In this document: positions 44,414 to 54,188 of the stretch, piece after piece
Numbering within the stretch: the first letter of the stretch is position 1
Layout: every line of letters starts with the position of its first letter
Source of the DNA: Microbulbifer variabilis ATCC 700307
Lineage (GTDB): Bacteria; Pseudomonadota; Gammaproteobacteria; Pseudomonadales; Cellvibrionaceae
DNA: 64,000 nucleotides
NCBI RefSeq assembly: GCF_000380565.1
Contig: NZ_AQYJ01000025.1
Span: forward strand, 62,001 to 126,000
Reading direction: 5' to 3'
Position numbers and translations under genes: made by a program
Notes under the pieces: generated by a model
The model's input: only the letters and a program-made list of their open reading frames with translations
Database searches by the model: none
What the model was told of the DNA's origin: nothing

Positions 44414-45142
44414 TTGGAAAAAGTTGCACTAGTCACCGGCGCTTCCAGAGGCATAGGTGCGGCTATTGCCACCCGACTGGCAAAGGACAACTTCACAATC
44501 TTGATTAACTTCGTTGGCAACTTCAATGCCGCTGAAAAGCTGTTAAATCAGATTGAAGCGGCCGGAGGAAAGGCCGTCACCGTTCAGGCAGACGTCAGTG
44601 ATTCCAACGCAGTTACTAGATTATTTGAATCTGTGGAAGCCACCTTTGGTGGTATTGATGCTGTTATCAATAGTGCTGGCATCATGAAGTTAGCAACTTT
44701 AGCCGAAAGTAAAGAAGAAGACTTCGACACCATGGTTGCCGTCAACCTTAAAGGTACATTCAACACAATGCGGGAGGCCTGTAAACGCCTTAGACAAGGT
44801 GGGCGAATTATCAACTTGTCCTCAAGTGTTGTAGGCCTATATATGCCCACCTACAGTATCTACGCAGCAACCAAAGCCGCCATTGAGGCGATGACACAGG
44901 TAATGTCCAAAGAGATGCGAGGACGAAATATTACCGTTAATGCTGTTGCCCCGGGACCAACAGCAACCGAACTTTTCCTGGATGGCAAAACTGATGAGAT
45001 GGTGAACAGCCTCGCCAACTTGTCTCCACTGGAGCGACTGGGAAGCCCGGAAGATATTGCAAACACGGTCGCCTTTTTGGCCGGGGAGCAAGGGGGATGG
45101 ATCAATGGGCAGGTGATTCGGGTTAATGGTGGGATTATATAA
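44414..45142 (+). CDS. Short-chain dehydrogenase/reductase divergent to lysR
   Basis: I place the start at the TTG at 44414, which has GGAGG five bases upstream, giving 242 residues starting (M)EKVALVTGASRGIGAAI. The usual cofactor loop TGASRGIG, NSAG, Ser in NLSSSVVG and YAATK are present. It ends with VIRVNGGII, typical of FabG-like SDRs. It is a 3-oxoacyl-reductase-like enzyme of unknown substrate, probably under the divergent LysR protein, and is followed by a DUF1097 membrane protein. The GTG at 44387 is a less likely start. Confidence 0.88.
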   Translation: MEKVALVTGASRGIGAAIATRLAKDNFTILINFVGNFNAAEKLLNQIEAAGGKAVTVQADVSDSNAVTRLFESVEATFGGIDAVINSAGIMKLATLAESKEEDFDTMVAVNLKGTFNTMREACKRLRQGGRIINLSSSVVGLYMPTYSIYAATKAAIEAMTQVMSKEMRGRNITVNAVAPGPTATELFLDGKTDEMVNSLANLSPLERLGSPEDIANTVAFLAGEQGGWINGQVIRVNGGII

Positions 45143-45170
45143 ATCCACCCCTAAGCCCGGCTCATTACTC

Positions 45171-45210
45171 GCAGCAGTTTAAGAAACTTTAGCTGCTGCT
45201 ATTGATTATT
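45171..45210 (+). terminator. Hairpin with T-rich tail after SDR gene
   Basis: GCAGCAG pairs with CTGCTGC across 15 bases, followed by TATTGATTATTTTTC. It lies 28 bases after the SDR stop and just before the DUF1097 gene. It may lower read-through. Confidence 0.5.
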
Positions 45211-45233
45211 TTTCTGACTTGGAAAGAAAGCCG

Positions 45234-45731
45234 ATGTCCTCACTAATCCAGGCGTTAAACCTAAAGCACAGCAGAGATACCTTTATTGCTGCAACTATTG
45301 CCAGTGCCGCCGCCTTTACCTGCCTTGCAACAAATTTACCTCCGTGGGCAATGTTTGTCGGCTGGGTTGTCTTTTTCACCAGGCCCACCTCTATATCGAA
45401 CACATTAACCAGTAGTATTTGTGTCACTTTGGGAATTTTACTCGGCGTAATTGCTTCTGTAATAAACAGTGTGTTACTGCCTGTCATGGGTAAAGCTGCC
45501 TTCGCTGCGACAGTATTTATTGTAGCTTTTATCGTGGTTTTCCTCAGAGGAAAGCCCATTATCGGCAATATTGCCGCTTGGTTTCTGGGGTTAATTACCT
45601 TTTTTGCTGCACATGCCGAGACCACTTATATAGGAATAGCCTCACTGATCGCCCCTGTTCTCCTGGGAATATCCTCAGGCCATTTATGTACCTATACACA
45701 ATCCCTACCAGGAAAAAATAAAGCGGATTAA
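45234..45731 (+). CDS. DUF1097-family membrane protein
   Basis: The 165-residue protein (start at ATG 45234 with GAAAG upstream) has about four to five membrane segments (IASAAAFTCLATNLPPWAMF, a Val/Ile-rich pair around residues 60-120, and GIASLIAPVLLGISSGHL). It matches the DUF1097 family, small inner-membrane proteins of unknown function. It follows the SDR gene and its stop overlaps the stop of the convergent LysR gene by four bases. Confidence 0.8.
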   Translation: MSSLIQALNLKHSRDTFIAATIASAAAFTCLATNLPPWAMFVGWVVFFTRPTSISNTLTSSICVTLGILLGVIASVINSVLLPVMGKAAFAATVFIVAFIVVFLRGKPIIGNIAAWFLGLITFFAAHAETTYIGIASLIAPVLLGISSGHLCTYTQSLPGKNKAD

Positions 45732-46654
45732 TCTGCTTCCAATTCTCTTAGGCGCAGGCGAATAATTTCAGCCAGCCTTCCTGCTCCTGGGCCTGTAGTC
45801 TCGCGATCGGCAAATATCAGGTACATAGACACCTGCCTTTCATTGCCACCGCGTATGGGCAGTGGCTTTAAGGTGCCCTCTTCCAGTTCCTGTCTAATTT
45901 TCTCCTCCGGCAGCCAGGCAAAACCATAGCCACGGCAGGCCGCGCCAATGGAGGTGGCCATATTGCTGACAGTCCAGCGTTGGGCCACATCTACCGTATG
46001 GGTCCGACTGGTTCTCTGTGAGCCTGTATCCCGCACCACCAGATGGCGATGATTGCGTAAGTCTCGCAAGGTCAGCTCTCGCCCCAATTGGTGTAAAGGA
46101 TGATCCGGGTGGGCAACGGGAATGATTCGCACCGGGCTGTAGAGCAGCTCACCATTGAAACCTTTGGGAATATGTGGGCTGATGGCGAAGTCGATCTTGC
46201 CCTGCTGCAGTGCTTCAGGCCCACCGCCGATAACGGTTTCATAAACTTCAATACGGGTCTGCGGGCTTTCCTCGCCAAACTGGTCAAGACACTCCAATAA
46301 TAACCAAGTGGGAAAAAAGACCTCTATGCCGATAGCAATTTCTGACTCCCAGCCAGCAGAAGCCTTACAGGCTGCAGCCTCTAAAGATGCGGCATCCTCC
46401 AGCAGCTGGCGTGCATGGCGGTACAGCATATCGCCCGCTTTTGTCAGCACTGCTTTGCGGCCACTGATAGTGAATGCGGCCACACCCAGCACAGACTCCA
46501 GTTTTTGCACCGCATAGCTTACCGAGGACTGGCTCTTATGCAGGCGTTCCGCCGCCTGGGCGTATCCTCCGCCCTCAACAACCGCTACCAAACACCGCCA
46601 TTGCTCGAGCGTAATTTTCGGGTTTGAAGATGATCTGGCAAACTGATTAGTCAT
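45728..46654 (-). CDS. LysR-family regulator divergent to second azoR
   Basis: The 308-residue protein has LEQWRCLVAVVEGGGYAQAAE followed by LHKSQSSVSYAVQKLESVLG, a LysR winged helix-turn-helix, and an effector domain to residue ~300. It is divergent to azoR at 46758, which it most likely controls, as for the first azoR/LysR pair. A small palindrome lies in the shared 103-base region. Confidence 0.88.
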   Translation of the reverse strand: MTNQFARSSSNPKITLEQWRCLVAVVEGGGYAQAAERLHKSQSSVSYAVQKLESVLGVAAFTISGRKAVLTKAGDMLYRHARQLLEDAASLEAAACKASAGWESEIAIGIEVFFPTWLLLECLDQFGEESPQTRIEVYETVIGGGPEALQQGKIDFAISPHIPKGFNGELLYSPVRIIPVAHPDHPLHQLGRELTLRDLRNHRHLVVRDTGSQRTSRTHTVDVAQRWTVSNMATSIGAACRGYGFAWLPEEKIRQELEEGTLKPLPIRGGNERQVSMYLIFADRETTGPGAGRLAEIIRLRLRELEAD

Positions 46655-46673
46655 AAATCGGATATTTCGATAG

Positions 46674-46686
46674 ATTTCAGTGAAAT
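46674..46686. promoter_or_regulatory. Small palindrome in the lysR/azoR divergent region
   Basis: ATTTCA-G-TGAAAT is a perfect 13-base dyad 20 bases upstream of the lysR start and 71 bases upstream of azoR, a plausible LysR site. Confidence 0.45.
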
Positions 46687-46757
46687 TTTCTAATTTTTAA
46701 TCGATTTAACCAATGTTTCAATAGTGTTCAAGCTAATTGATTCACTAGGAACCAGTC

Positions 46758-47351
46758 ATGACAAAGTTGCTCAATATCCAATCCAGCATGTTCCAAGCCG
46801 GAGGACAGACCTCCCAGCTGGCTGCAAAGTATATCGAGAGCTGGAAAACGAATAATCCGGATGGCGAAGTAATTCAGCGTGATCTGGTGGCAGAGCCGGT
46901 GCCCCACCTGTCTCAGGAGCGCTTCCAGGCCTTCACTACCCCGGCTGAGCAGCGCACCGCAGATCAGCAAGCTATTGTTGATTTTTCGGACAAACTTATT
47001 GAAGAGATTGCTTCGGCAGGTGTGCTGGTACTGGGTGTACCTATGTACAATTTCACAATCCCCTCCACCCTGCACACCTACTTCGACCATATCGCCCGAG
47101 CCGGCGTCACCTTCCGCTACACAGCGAATGGTCCTGAAGGATTGCTGAAGAACAAGAAAGCAATCGTCTTTGTCGCTCGAGGTGGCTATCACGGTGACGA
47201 TCATGCGCAGAGTGCCTTTCTACGTCAGTTCCTCGGCTTTGTAGGTATCACCGATGTTGAACTTGTTTACACGGAGGGGCTTGCGACCGGTGAAGAGGCA
47301 AAAGAAAAGGCCGTCGCAGCTGCAAATGAACGTATTACTGAGCTTGCTTAA
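46758..47351 (+). CDS. azoR: FMN-dependent NADH-azoreductase (second copy)
   Basis: The 197-residue protein has the AzoR motifs VPMYNFTIPSTLHTYFDHI and FVARGGYHG and normal family length, unlike the longer copy at 5.3 kb. It reduces quinones and azo or nitro compounds with NAD(P)H, protecting against electrophile stress. It is under a divergent LysR gene and ends in a strong bidirectional terminator shared with the RND pump operon. Confidence 0.92.
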   Translation: MTKLLNIQSSMFQAGGQTSQLAAKYIESWKTNNPDGEVIQRDLVAEPVPHLSQERFQAFTTPAEQRTADQQAIVDFSDKLIEEIASAGVLVLGVPMYNFTIPSTLHTYFDHIARAGVTFRYTANGPEGLLKNKKAIVFVARGGYHGDDHAQSAFLRQFLGFVGITDVELVYTEGLATGEEAKEKAVAAANERITELA

Positions 47352-47382
47352 ACCTGCAAGTGCTACCGCATTCATTGGAAAT

Positions 47383-47418
47383 AAAAAAGCCAGGCCCTAT
47401 TATCCGGCCTGGCTTTTT
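47383..47418. terminator. Strong bidirectional terminator between azoR and RND pump
   Basis: AAAAAAGCCAGGCC pairs with GGCCTGGCTTTTT across nine bases; A-run on the left and T-run on the right make it work on both strands. It serves azoR (+) and the RND operon (-). Confidence 0.93.
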
Positions 47419-47429
47419 CAGATATAAAT

Positions 47430-50400
47430 TTATACAGCTTCTACAGCCTCAGTCTCATTGCGTTCAGGAGCATCAGCCTGAGATGACTCTTTATTATTAG
47501 CCTTTCTCCCAAACAGTCTCTGCACCACCACAAAGAACAAAGGAATAAAGAAGATTCCCAGCAGCGTGCCCACAACCATTCCCCCCAGTACCCCGGTTCC
47601 AATTGCGCGTTGCGCGCCAGAACCTGCACCAGTGGCTATCGCCAGCGGAAGAACTCCCAAACCAAAAGCCAAAGAAGTCATCAGGATAGGGCGCAGGCGA
47701 TCGCGTACTGCACGCATAGTAGCCTGCACCAGCTCCATACCATCCTCTAAGTTTTGCTTGGCAAACTCCACAATCAAAATGGCGTTCTTACTGGTTAAGC
47801 CCACAGTGGTCAACATGGCCACCTGGAAATAGATATCCCTTTCCATCCCCCGCAAGCTATTCGCCAGCACCGCGCCAAGAATACCTAAAGGCGCCATTAA
47901 CAATACGGCTGTTGGTACTGTCCAGCTCTCGTAAAGTGCGGCAAGGCACAGGAAAACAATCAGTAATGAAAGGGTATAAAGCAGTGGTGTTTGTGCTCCG
48001 GCGGCACGCTCCTGATAAGAAAGGCCACTCCACTCAATACCAGCACCCGCCGGCAACTGAGCTACCAGTCTCTCCACTTCTGCCATGGCCTCACCAGAGC
48101 TGACTCCTGGAGCTGCCTGGCCGTTGATTTGCATGGATGGCACGCCGTTGTAGCGCTCCAGGCGAGGAGATCCGTACTCCCAGGAGAAGCTGGCAAAGGA
48201 AGATAGAGGCACCATATCGTCTTTGTCATTGCGCACAGACCAAAGCTGGAAGTCTTCCGGCACCATGCGATATGGCGCATCCGCCTGCATATAAACCCGC
48301 TTCACCCGGCCGCGGTCGATAAAATCATCGATGTACGAGCCACCCCAAGCGGTACTCAGCGCGCTGTTAATATCGGCAATAGACAAGCCGAGGGCCGCAG
48401 CCTTGGCGTTGTCAATTTTCACCCGGAACTGCGGCGTATCCTCCTGGCCATTGGGGCGTACGTTAGAGAGTAATTTGCTCTGTCCAGCCATTCCCAAGAA
48501 TTGGTTGCGCGCAGCGGTAAGCGCTTCATGCCCCAGGTTGCCATTATCTTTTAAGTAAAAGTTGAAGCCACCGGATGAGCCCAACTCTGGTAGGGGCGGC
48601 GGTGCGAAGGCAAAAGCCATGGCATCTTTGATTTGCATCAGCGCACCCATTGCGCGCATGGCTACCGCTCCGGCACTTTGCGATTCCTCTTCCCGGTCGG
48701 ACCAGTCTTCCATATTTACAAAGGCGATACCGGTATTCTGGCCGCTGCCAGCAAAACTAAAGCCCTGTACCGAAAATACCGACTTCACGATACCCTGCTC
48801 GTTGTCCAGAAACTGATCTTCCACTTTGCGGATAGATGCCATGGTGCGTTCCTGGGTCGCACCTACAGGTGCCTGCACCATAGAGAAGAGCACGCCCTGG
48901 TCTTCATCCGGCAGGAAGGAGCTGGGCAAACGCAGGAATAAAAAGGCCATCACAGCGGAAAGGGCCACAAACAACAGCATAAAGCGGCCGCTACGTTTTA
49001 GGATGCCCTGCACTCCGCCCTGGTAGCGCTGACTGCCGCGCTCAAAGTTGCGATTGAACCAACCGAAGAAGCATTTCTCACCGTGGCTTTCCCCTTTTGA
49101 AAGTGGTTTCAGCAAGGTGGCACATAGTGCGGGGGTCAGGATAATCGCCACTAATACAGACAAGGCCATGGCAGCAACAATGGTTGCTGAGAACTGGCGA
49201 TAGATTACTCCGGTAGCGCCATCCATAAATGCCATAGGCACAAACACTGCCGAGAGCACTACGCCGATACCTATCAGTGCCGCAGTAATCTGCTTCATGG
49301 ATTTTTTAGTTGCTTCCTTTGGTGACAATCCCTCTTCACGCATCACCCTCTCTACGTTCTCCACAACCACAATGGCATCGTCCACCAGCAGGCCGATGGC
49401 CAACACCATGGCGAACATAGTGAGCATATTGACCGAAAATCCCAATGCCGCGAGAACCGCAAAGGTTCCCAGCAGTACTACTGGCACTGCAATCGTGGGA
49501 ATTAAGGTTGCACGGAAGTTTTGCAGGAACAGATACATCACCAGGAAGACCAGCACAATGGCTTCAATCAAAGTACTGATCACACCTTTGATGGAGACCT
49601 CAACGAAGGGCGTGGTATCAAAAGGTACGACCGAGGTAAGTCCCCTTGGGAAGAAAGGCTCCAGCTCCTTGAGCTTTGCTTTAACGCCCTCTGCGGTATC
49701 TAACGCATTGGCACCAGTAGCCAGGTTAATGGCAATACCCGTTGCCGGTTGGCGGTTGTAGCGGGAGATAAACTCGTAGTTCTCTGCCCCCAATTCAACA
49801 CGAGCGATATCGCCAAGCCGCAGCAGGGAGCCATCATCATTGGCACGGACCACAATTTCCCGGAATTGCTCCGGGGTTTGCAGGCGTCCCTGTGAGGTAA
49901 TGGAGGCATTGAGTTGTTGCCCCGGCACTGCCGGCGCACCGCCAAGGCTGCCCACAGTAACCTGGGCATTCTGTGCCCGCACTGCTACGGCGACATCATT
50001 CGGTGTCAGGTCGTAAGTGGTCAGCTTATTGGGGTCAAGCCAAATACGCAGTGCATACTTGGAGCCGAATACCTGCACGTTTCCAACGCCCGGTACCCGG
50101 CTAACCGGGTCCACAATGGCTGAATTAATATAATCGGCAATATCGTTGCGATTCATACTGCCGTCTTCAGATACAAAGCCCGCAACCATCAGGAAGCCGC
50201 CGCGGGACTTACTGACGTTGACCCCCTGTAGCTGTACCTCTTGGGGCAACAATGGCATTGCCAACTGCACCTTGTTCTGGACCTGTACCTGCGCGGTATC
50301 TGGATCGGTACCATTCTCAAATGTCAGAGAAATGGAAGCACCACCGTTGGATTGACTGGTAGCAGACATATATAGAAGGCCATCCAGGCCTTTCATATTC

Positions 50401-50600
50401 CGTTCCAGGATCTGTGTAACGGAGTCCTCGACCACCTTGGCAGAAGCGCCCGGGTAGTTCGCCTCAATATTGATAGAGGGCGGTGCAATATTGGGATAAC
50501 GCTCCACCGCCAACTTGCTGATGGACAATGCACCAGCCAGCATTGTGATAATTGCCAGAACCCAGGCAAAGATGGGTCGGTTGATAAAAAAACTCGCCAT
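47430..50600 (-). CDS. RND multidrug efflux pump, inner-membrane subunit (AcrB/MexB-like, HAE1)
   Basis: The 1056-residue protein has the HAE1 layout: an N-terminal helix ([20 protein letters not shown]), two large periplasmic loops, 12 membrane helices and the proton-relay Asp pair in [17 protein letters not shown]. It starts 11 bases after the adaptor gene. With an outer-membrane TolC-type channel (not in this window) it would export drugs, bile-salt-like compounds and solvents. Length and motifs fit AcrB/MexB. Orthology to a named pump cannot be fixed from the sequence alone. Confidence 0.95.
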   Translation of the reverse strand: MASFFINRPIFAWVLAIITMLAGALSISKLAVERYPNIAPPSINIEANYPGASAKVVEDSVTQILERNMKGLDGLLYMSATSQSNGGASISLTFENGTDPDTAQVQVQNKVQLAMPLLPQEVQLQGVNVSKSRGGFLMVAGFVSEDGSMNRNDIADYINSAIVDPVSRVPGVGNVQVFGSKYALRIWLDPNKLTTYDLTPNDVAVAVRAQNAQVTVGSLGGAPAVPGQQLNASITSQGRLQTPEQFREIVVRANDDGSLLRLGDIARVELGAENYEFISRYNRQPATGIAINLATGANALDTAEGVKAKLKELEPFFPRGLTSVVPFDTTPFVEVSIKGVISTLIEAIVLVFLVMYLFLQNFRATLIPTIAVPVVLLGTFAVLAALGFSVNMLTMFAMVLAIGLLVDDAIVVVENVERVMREEGLSPKEATKKSMKQITAALIGIGVVLSAVFVPMAFMDGATGVIYRQFSATIVAAMALSVLVAIILTPALCATLLKPLSKGESHGEKCFFGWFNRNFERGSQRYQGGVQGILKRSGRFMLLFVALSAVMAFLFLRLPSSFLPDEDQGVLFSMVQAPVGATQERTMASIRKVEDQFLDNEQGIVKSVFSVQGFSFAGSGQNTGIAFVNMEDWSDREEESQSAGAVAMRAMGALMQIKDAMAFAFAPPPLPELGSSGGFNFYLKDNGNLGHEALTAARNQFLGMAGQSKLLSNVRPNGQEDTPQFRVKIDNAKAAALGLSIADINSALSTAWGGSYIDDFIDRGRVKRVYMQADAPYRMVPEDFQLWSVRNDKDDMVPLSSFASFSWEYGSPRLERYNGVPSMQINGQAAPGVSSGEAMAEVERLVAQLPAGAGIEWSGLSYQERAAGAQTPLLYTLSLLIVFLCLAALYESWTVPTAVLLMAPLGILGAVLANSLRGMERDIYFQVAMLTTVGLTSKNAILIVEFAKQNLEDGMELVQATMRAVRDRLRPILMTSLAFGLGVLPLAIATGAGSGAQRAIGTGVLGGMVVGTLLGIFFIPLFFVVVQRLFGRKANNKESSQADAPERNETEAVEAV

Positions 50601-50611
50601 AACCCCTACCC

Positions 50612-51787
50612 TCAGGAACCCTGCTCAGCTGTGGTTTTTTCATCGCCAATTGCTGCAGGTGGCTGTTTGTCCTCACGCTCACTCGGCTGCACCGGGGCGC
50701 CGGGGCGGATTTTCTGTAATCCAGCCACCACGACACGGTCGCCGGGCTCAAGCCCCTCTTCTACCAGCCATCGATTGCCAACTGTGCGGCTTACCCGTAC
50801 TGAGCGCTGAGCAACGATATTCTCTTCATTGACCACCATGGCTGACGTATTGCCTTTCGGGTCCCGCGCAATACCTTGCTGAGGCACCAAAATAGCGTTA
50901 TCGCGTACACCGCTGCCCACTATTGCACGCACATACATGCCCGGCAGCAACATATTATCCGGGTTGGGTACAACTACCCGTAGCAATACGCTACCAGTTG
51001 AGGGGTCAACACTTGCTTCGGCAAACTCGAGTTTGCCCTGGTGCTCAAACTCACCGCCATCTTCCAGCAGGATCTTGACCGGCAGATGAGTGGCATCTGC
51101 CAGTGTGCCGGCCTGGAGAGCCCGGCGAAGGCTTACCAACTCTGCAGCCGACTGAGTAACATCCACATAGATGGGGTCCAGCTGTTGCACTGTGGCCAAA
51201 GTTGCGGCCTGATTGGCCGTCACTAGTGCCCCCTGGGTTACAGAGGATTTACCAATTCGGCCCGTAATCGGGGAAGTAATTTGGGCGTAGTCCAACTGTA
51301 TCTCAGCCCGGTGCAGCTCCGCTTTAGCCTCGGCTACATCTGCACGAGCTTCTTGCAAATCCGCCTCAGCCGCATCATTTTCCTGCTTGCTAACGGCTCC
51401 ATTACTTATTAAGCCTCTAGTTCGTACCGCCTTCAATCGCGCGATATTCATGGCGGCGTTGGCACGCTGTAACTTCGCGCGGGCACTGTCCACATCCGCT
51501 CGGTAAATGGCATCATCCAGCTGATAGAGCGGCTGATTTGCATCGACACGGCCACCTTCACGGAACAATTGCTGTTTTATGATGCCATTAACTTGCGGGC
51601 GAACTTCCGCCACCTTGAAAGGGGAAGTGCGCCCCGGCAACTCCCTTGTGAGGGTCACTGGCTCAGATTCCAGCGTGACAACTGTAACCTGAGGCGCCAT
51701 CATCGGCGGTGTAGCGGCCTTTTCATCGCAGGCCGCAAGAACAGAGGATGCGACCAGAAGACTGATTAGCGCTTTTTTATTGAACAT
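50612..51787 (-). CDS. RND efflux periplasmic adaptor, lipoprotein (AcrA/MexA-like)
   Basis: The 391-residue protein begins with a lipoprotein signal ([20 protein letters not shown], lipid Cys20) and has the order expected for AcrA: barrel-sandwich hybrid half ([20 protein letters not shown]), alpha-helical hairpin (~residues 95-170, Ala- and Glu-rich), second hybrid half ([20 protein letters not shown]) and beta-barrel to the C-terminus. It links the inner-membrane pump to the outer channel. First gene of the two-gene pump operon; divergent to a TetR repressor. Confidence 0.95.
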   Translation of the reverse strand: MFNKKALISLLVASSVLAACDEKAATPPMMAPQVTVVTLESEPVTLTRELPGRTSPFKVAEVRPQVNGIIKQQLFREGGRVDANQPLYQLDDAIYRADVDSARAKLQRANAAMNIARLKAVRTRGLISNGAVSKQENDAAEADLQEARADVAEAKAELHRAEIQLDYAQITSPITGRIGKSSVTQGALVTANQAATLATVQQLDPIYVDVTQSAAELVSLRRALQAGTLADATHLPVKILLEDGGEFEHQGKLEFAEASVDPSTGSVLLRVVVPNPDNMLLPGMYVRAIVGSGVRDNAILVPQQGIARDPKGNTSAMVVNEENIVAQRSVRVSRTVGNRWLVEEGLEPGDRVVVAGLQKIRPGAPVQPSEREDKQPPAAIGDEKTTAEQGS

Positions 51788-52063
51788 GGTTACCTCAATA
51801 AGGGCTGACTACCGGTATTGCGGGTCAGTTGCGGGGAAACATGAAAAGAGACAGGAAAGTCTAGTTCTAGTTGCTTGACATTTTATGTGCACGCATGAAA
51901 TTCAATCAACTGTTCATCAGCGCGTAATAATCGACTAAGATGCACTTTCACCCAGTGTTTTCAAGGGTTTGCACGAATATCTCATTTAGCTACCGTGCGG
52001 CGAAATGCGGTGAATATGCGGTCAGATGAGACAAACATGATTAGAAAAGAAGCTGCAGTCCCC
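51788..52063. promoter_or_regulatory. Divergent promoter/operator region of pump and TetR genes
   Basis: A near-palindrome ATGTGCACGCAT lies at 51885-51896, directly after a TTGACA hexamer (51875-51880). It is a reasonable TetR/AcrR-type operator. Exact promoter boundaries were not determined. Confidence 0.5.
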
Positions 52064-52720
52064 ATGACCAAACTCAGAAAAGAGCAAACAGCGGCAACTC
52101 GTGAGCGTATCCTGGACGCCGCGATGAATGTATTTCATGAATTCGGAGTATCACATGCCTCCCTTGCAGAGGTGGCTGAACTGGCCGGGGTAACCCGTGG
52201 CTCGATCTACGACCATTTCCGCAGTAAAGCTGGATTGCTTAATGCCTTGACAGAGCGCATGGAACTTCCCGGTGAGAGACTATGTGAGACTGCCGGGAAA
52301 GAGCTGAGGGAAAACCCTTTGGGAACCTTGCGTACCCGCTGGGTTTGGTTGTTCCATGATATTGCCTGCAATGAACAGTGGCAACGGGTCCTCGAGATTA
52401 TCTTCCTACCATGTGAAGCTGTCAGTGAAGTGTGTGAATCAACCCGGCGTATCAAGCAGGGCCGCACTGCTGGCTTAGAGCGCATGGCCAACTTAATGAA
52501 GATGGCAGTTACTGCAGGACAATTGCCTGCTGACTTAGATGTAGATCTGGCGCAACAGATGCTACATGGTGGTCTTTTTGGCATATTGGAAGACTGGCTG
52601 CAGTCTCCACGAATTGAGGATTTGGGTGAACTGGGCGAGCGTTACATCGACACGCTACTAGATATGATTCGCTTTTCTTCTACTATGCGTTTGGACCGGC
52701 AGCAGCGAACCTTGCACTGA
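52064..52720 (+). CDS. TetR-family repressor of the RND pump (AcrR-like)
   Basis: The protein has the TetR helix-turn-helix (RILDAAMNVFHEFGVSHASL, then VTRGSIYDHFRSKAGLL), and the C-terminal region resembles AcrR/TtgR ligand domains (CESTRRIKQGRTAGLERMANL). I prefer the ATG at 52064 (MTKLRKEQTAATRERIL, 218 residues) by homology; upstream in-frame ATGs at 52016 and 52037 are possible and none has an excellent ribosome-binding site. It is divergent to the pump operon, the classic arrangement for a local repressor released by pump substrates. Confidence 0.9.
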   Translation: MTKLRKEQTAATRERILDAAMNVFHEFGVSHASLAEVAELAGVTRGSIYDHFRSKAGLLNALTERMELPGERLCETAGKELRENPLGTLRTRWVWLFHDIACNEQWQRVLEIIFLPCEAVSEVCESTRRIKQGRTAGLERMANLMKMAVTAGQLPADLDVDLAQQMLHGGLFGILEDWLQSPRIEDLGELGERYIDTLLDMIRFSSTMRLDRQQRTLH

Positions 52721-53842
52721 TCCTGCCTTTAATATTATTAGTTCTATGCGGTTTTTAGCTGCTAACCACATGTAGGCAGATTCCCACACCATGGTTGCAA
52801 GTATCATTTTTCCTTTCCCCCGTGAGTAGTTAAATAGCAGCCCGGTACTCTCCGGGTTTGCACACATTAGTAGAATGAGTTTCTAAGCTTCCTCAGTGAC
52901 AGAATCTTTAAGTATTCCTGATAAGATATAAATAGGGTAAATATCATCTCCAACAATTTCGACGGATACTTGAGTAATACCTCAATGTTCTTTCCTAGTA
53001 AGCTCAAGAAGCCTTGAGTGTAGTGGTCAACTGTTTTCTGACAGTAAGTTAAGTTTTTCTTCCGCCTTTATCATAGTGATGTTGGTGAGGGCGCTCTCCT
53101 TTGTTGATGGGAAGGGTCAGAAATGCATAAAAACCCGTAATCTTTTTTGAGTTAGTTCAGACTTGATCTTATAGGCAGTGTAAGATCGTATTGAAACCTT
53201 GAATCAGAACTAGCCTTTAAGTCAGTGATCAACCAAATTAATATTCAACTCTCTCGGTCAAAAGCACATTATGTGCCCACAGGGTTTACTCTTGACTGAG
53301 AGGGTTGAAGCTGGAACCCATTGCAGAAAGATTCAAATGTTAAACCTAAGCCAATCTGAGCGACTACGCATTATTACTACCAAATGATTTCAAAAAGTGC
53401 CCAGAATTCTGAGAATAATAAACGCTGGGTGTATGGTTTGCATGATTGTCAGCAGTTGCTTTCTCCTAATTACAACTAAACTGAAATTCATAGAATTACC
53501 TGCCGATTTTCTCCCTACCTAGATATAGAATCGGTCCAATATTGTTAGACAATCAGCACAGGTTCCCTCTCCCTCCCTTCTTCTGACCATAAGCCAAGTA
53601 TAAAGACAATCACTGATCTGCTTTTGATTCACTTCTTAATATATGGGTGTCCTGGGTTCTCTGTTTGAGCCTACCACCATAATTAGCATAGCGCCTCTGG
53701 GGAAGCTGCTTGAAGATTACCAAGTTTATCTGCTATCACAGAAAATATACTTGTAGAACCTCCACCCATTTTTTCCGCCAAGATAACTATAGTTCGATTT
53801 GCTGTACACGCCTGGGAATTATGGCTAACCCCTTTGTCCCAA
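52721..53842. other. 1.1 kb stretch without a convincing gene
   Basis: This A/T-rich region between the TetR gene and the immunity-like gene has only short frames with no recognisable domain. It contains a CCCGG/CCGGG hairpin near 52841-52856 and a nested inverted repeat at 53246-53307. It may be decayed mobile DNA or orphan RHS-tip debris, as often found downstream of RHS loci, but I could not read any remnant. Confidence 0.4.
53246..53307. repeat. Nested inverted repeat in gene-free region
   Basis: CAACTCTCTCGGTCAA and TTGACTGAGAGGGTTG are complementary at 14 of 16 positions, and between them GCACAT-T-ATGTGC forms a second perfect dyad. It could be a small RNA fold, a repeat-element end pair or part of a miniature transposon. 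No gene is next to it. Confidence 0.55.
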
Positions 53843-54187
53843 CTAATTCGAAAAGAGAGGTGGATGACTTTCAGGATATTCCTTTTTTTCCAAAAACTGC
53901 TCTGCATACCCCATTATCACTTTAGCCCAAGGGCTACTACCCAACCCTTCAAAGTTAGCGGATTGGTTTTCCGGTGTGGCGAACTCACTAGGATAACCAC
54001 ATGTATCAGACCACAACATCGTAGGTATGTATTGATACTTAGCATTTAACTTATCAAAATTAAGTTCACCTAATGATTGCCAGACTTTGTCCTGATTACG
54101 TTTATTGAAGTCAATTGACTGGACATCGTAAATAGCTTCTTCCTGTGCATCGTAAGTACGTATCAATCGTAGGTGAACAAGACTCAT
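53843..54187 (-). CDS. Putative immunity protein for the RHS toxin tail (unknown family)
   Basis: The 114-residue soluble protein begins one base after the stop codon of the RHS gene and has its own AAGGA ribosome-binding site inside the RHS end. It is acidic-to-neutral, with a helical core (DKVWQSLGELNFDKLNAKY) and an aromatic/polar C-terminus, no signal peptide, and no domain I recognise. Placement directly after an RHS protein with a variable tail is the usual position of the cognate immunity gene; function is inferred from that alone. Confidence 0.65.
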   Translation of the reverse strand: MSLVHLRLIRTYDAQEEAIYDVQSIDFNKRNQDKVWQSLGELNFDKLNAKYQYIPTMLWSDTCGYPSEFATPENQSANFEGLGSSPWAKVIMGYAEQFLEKKEYPESHPPLFSN

Positions 54188-54188
54188 A

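Noticed and set aside
52658..52867. 69-codon minus-strand frame overlapping the TetR end
   Set aside because: No ribosome-binding site, overlap with a real gene and no motif.
53683..53907. 74-codon minus-strand frame beside the immunity-like gene
   Set aside because: Overlaps the immunity-like gene in another frame; a short readable segment could be old RHS debris but cannot be supported.
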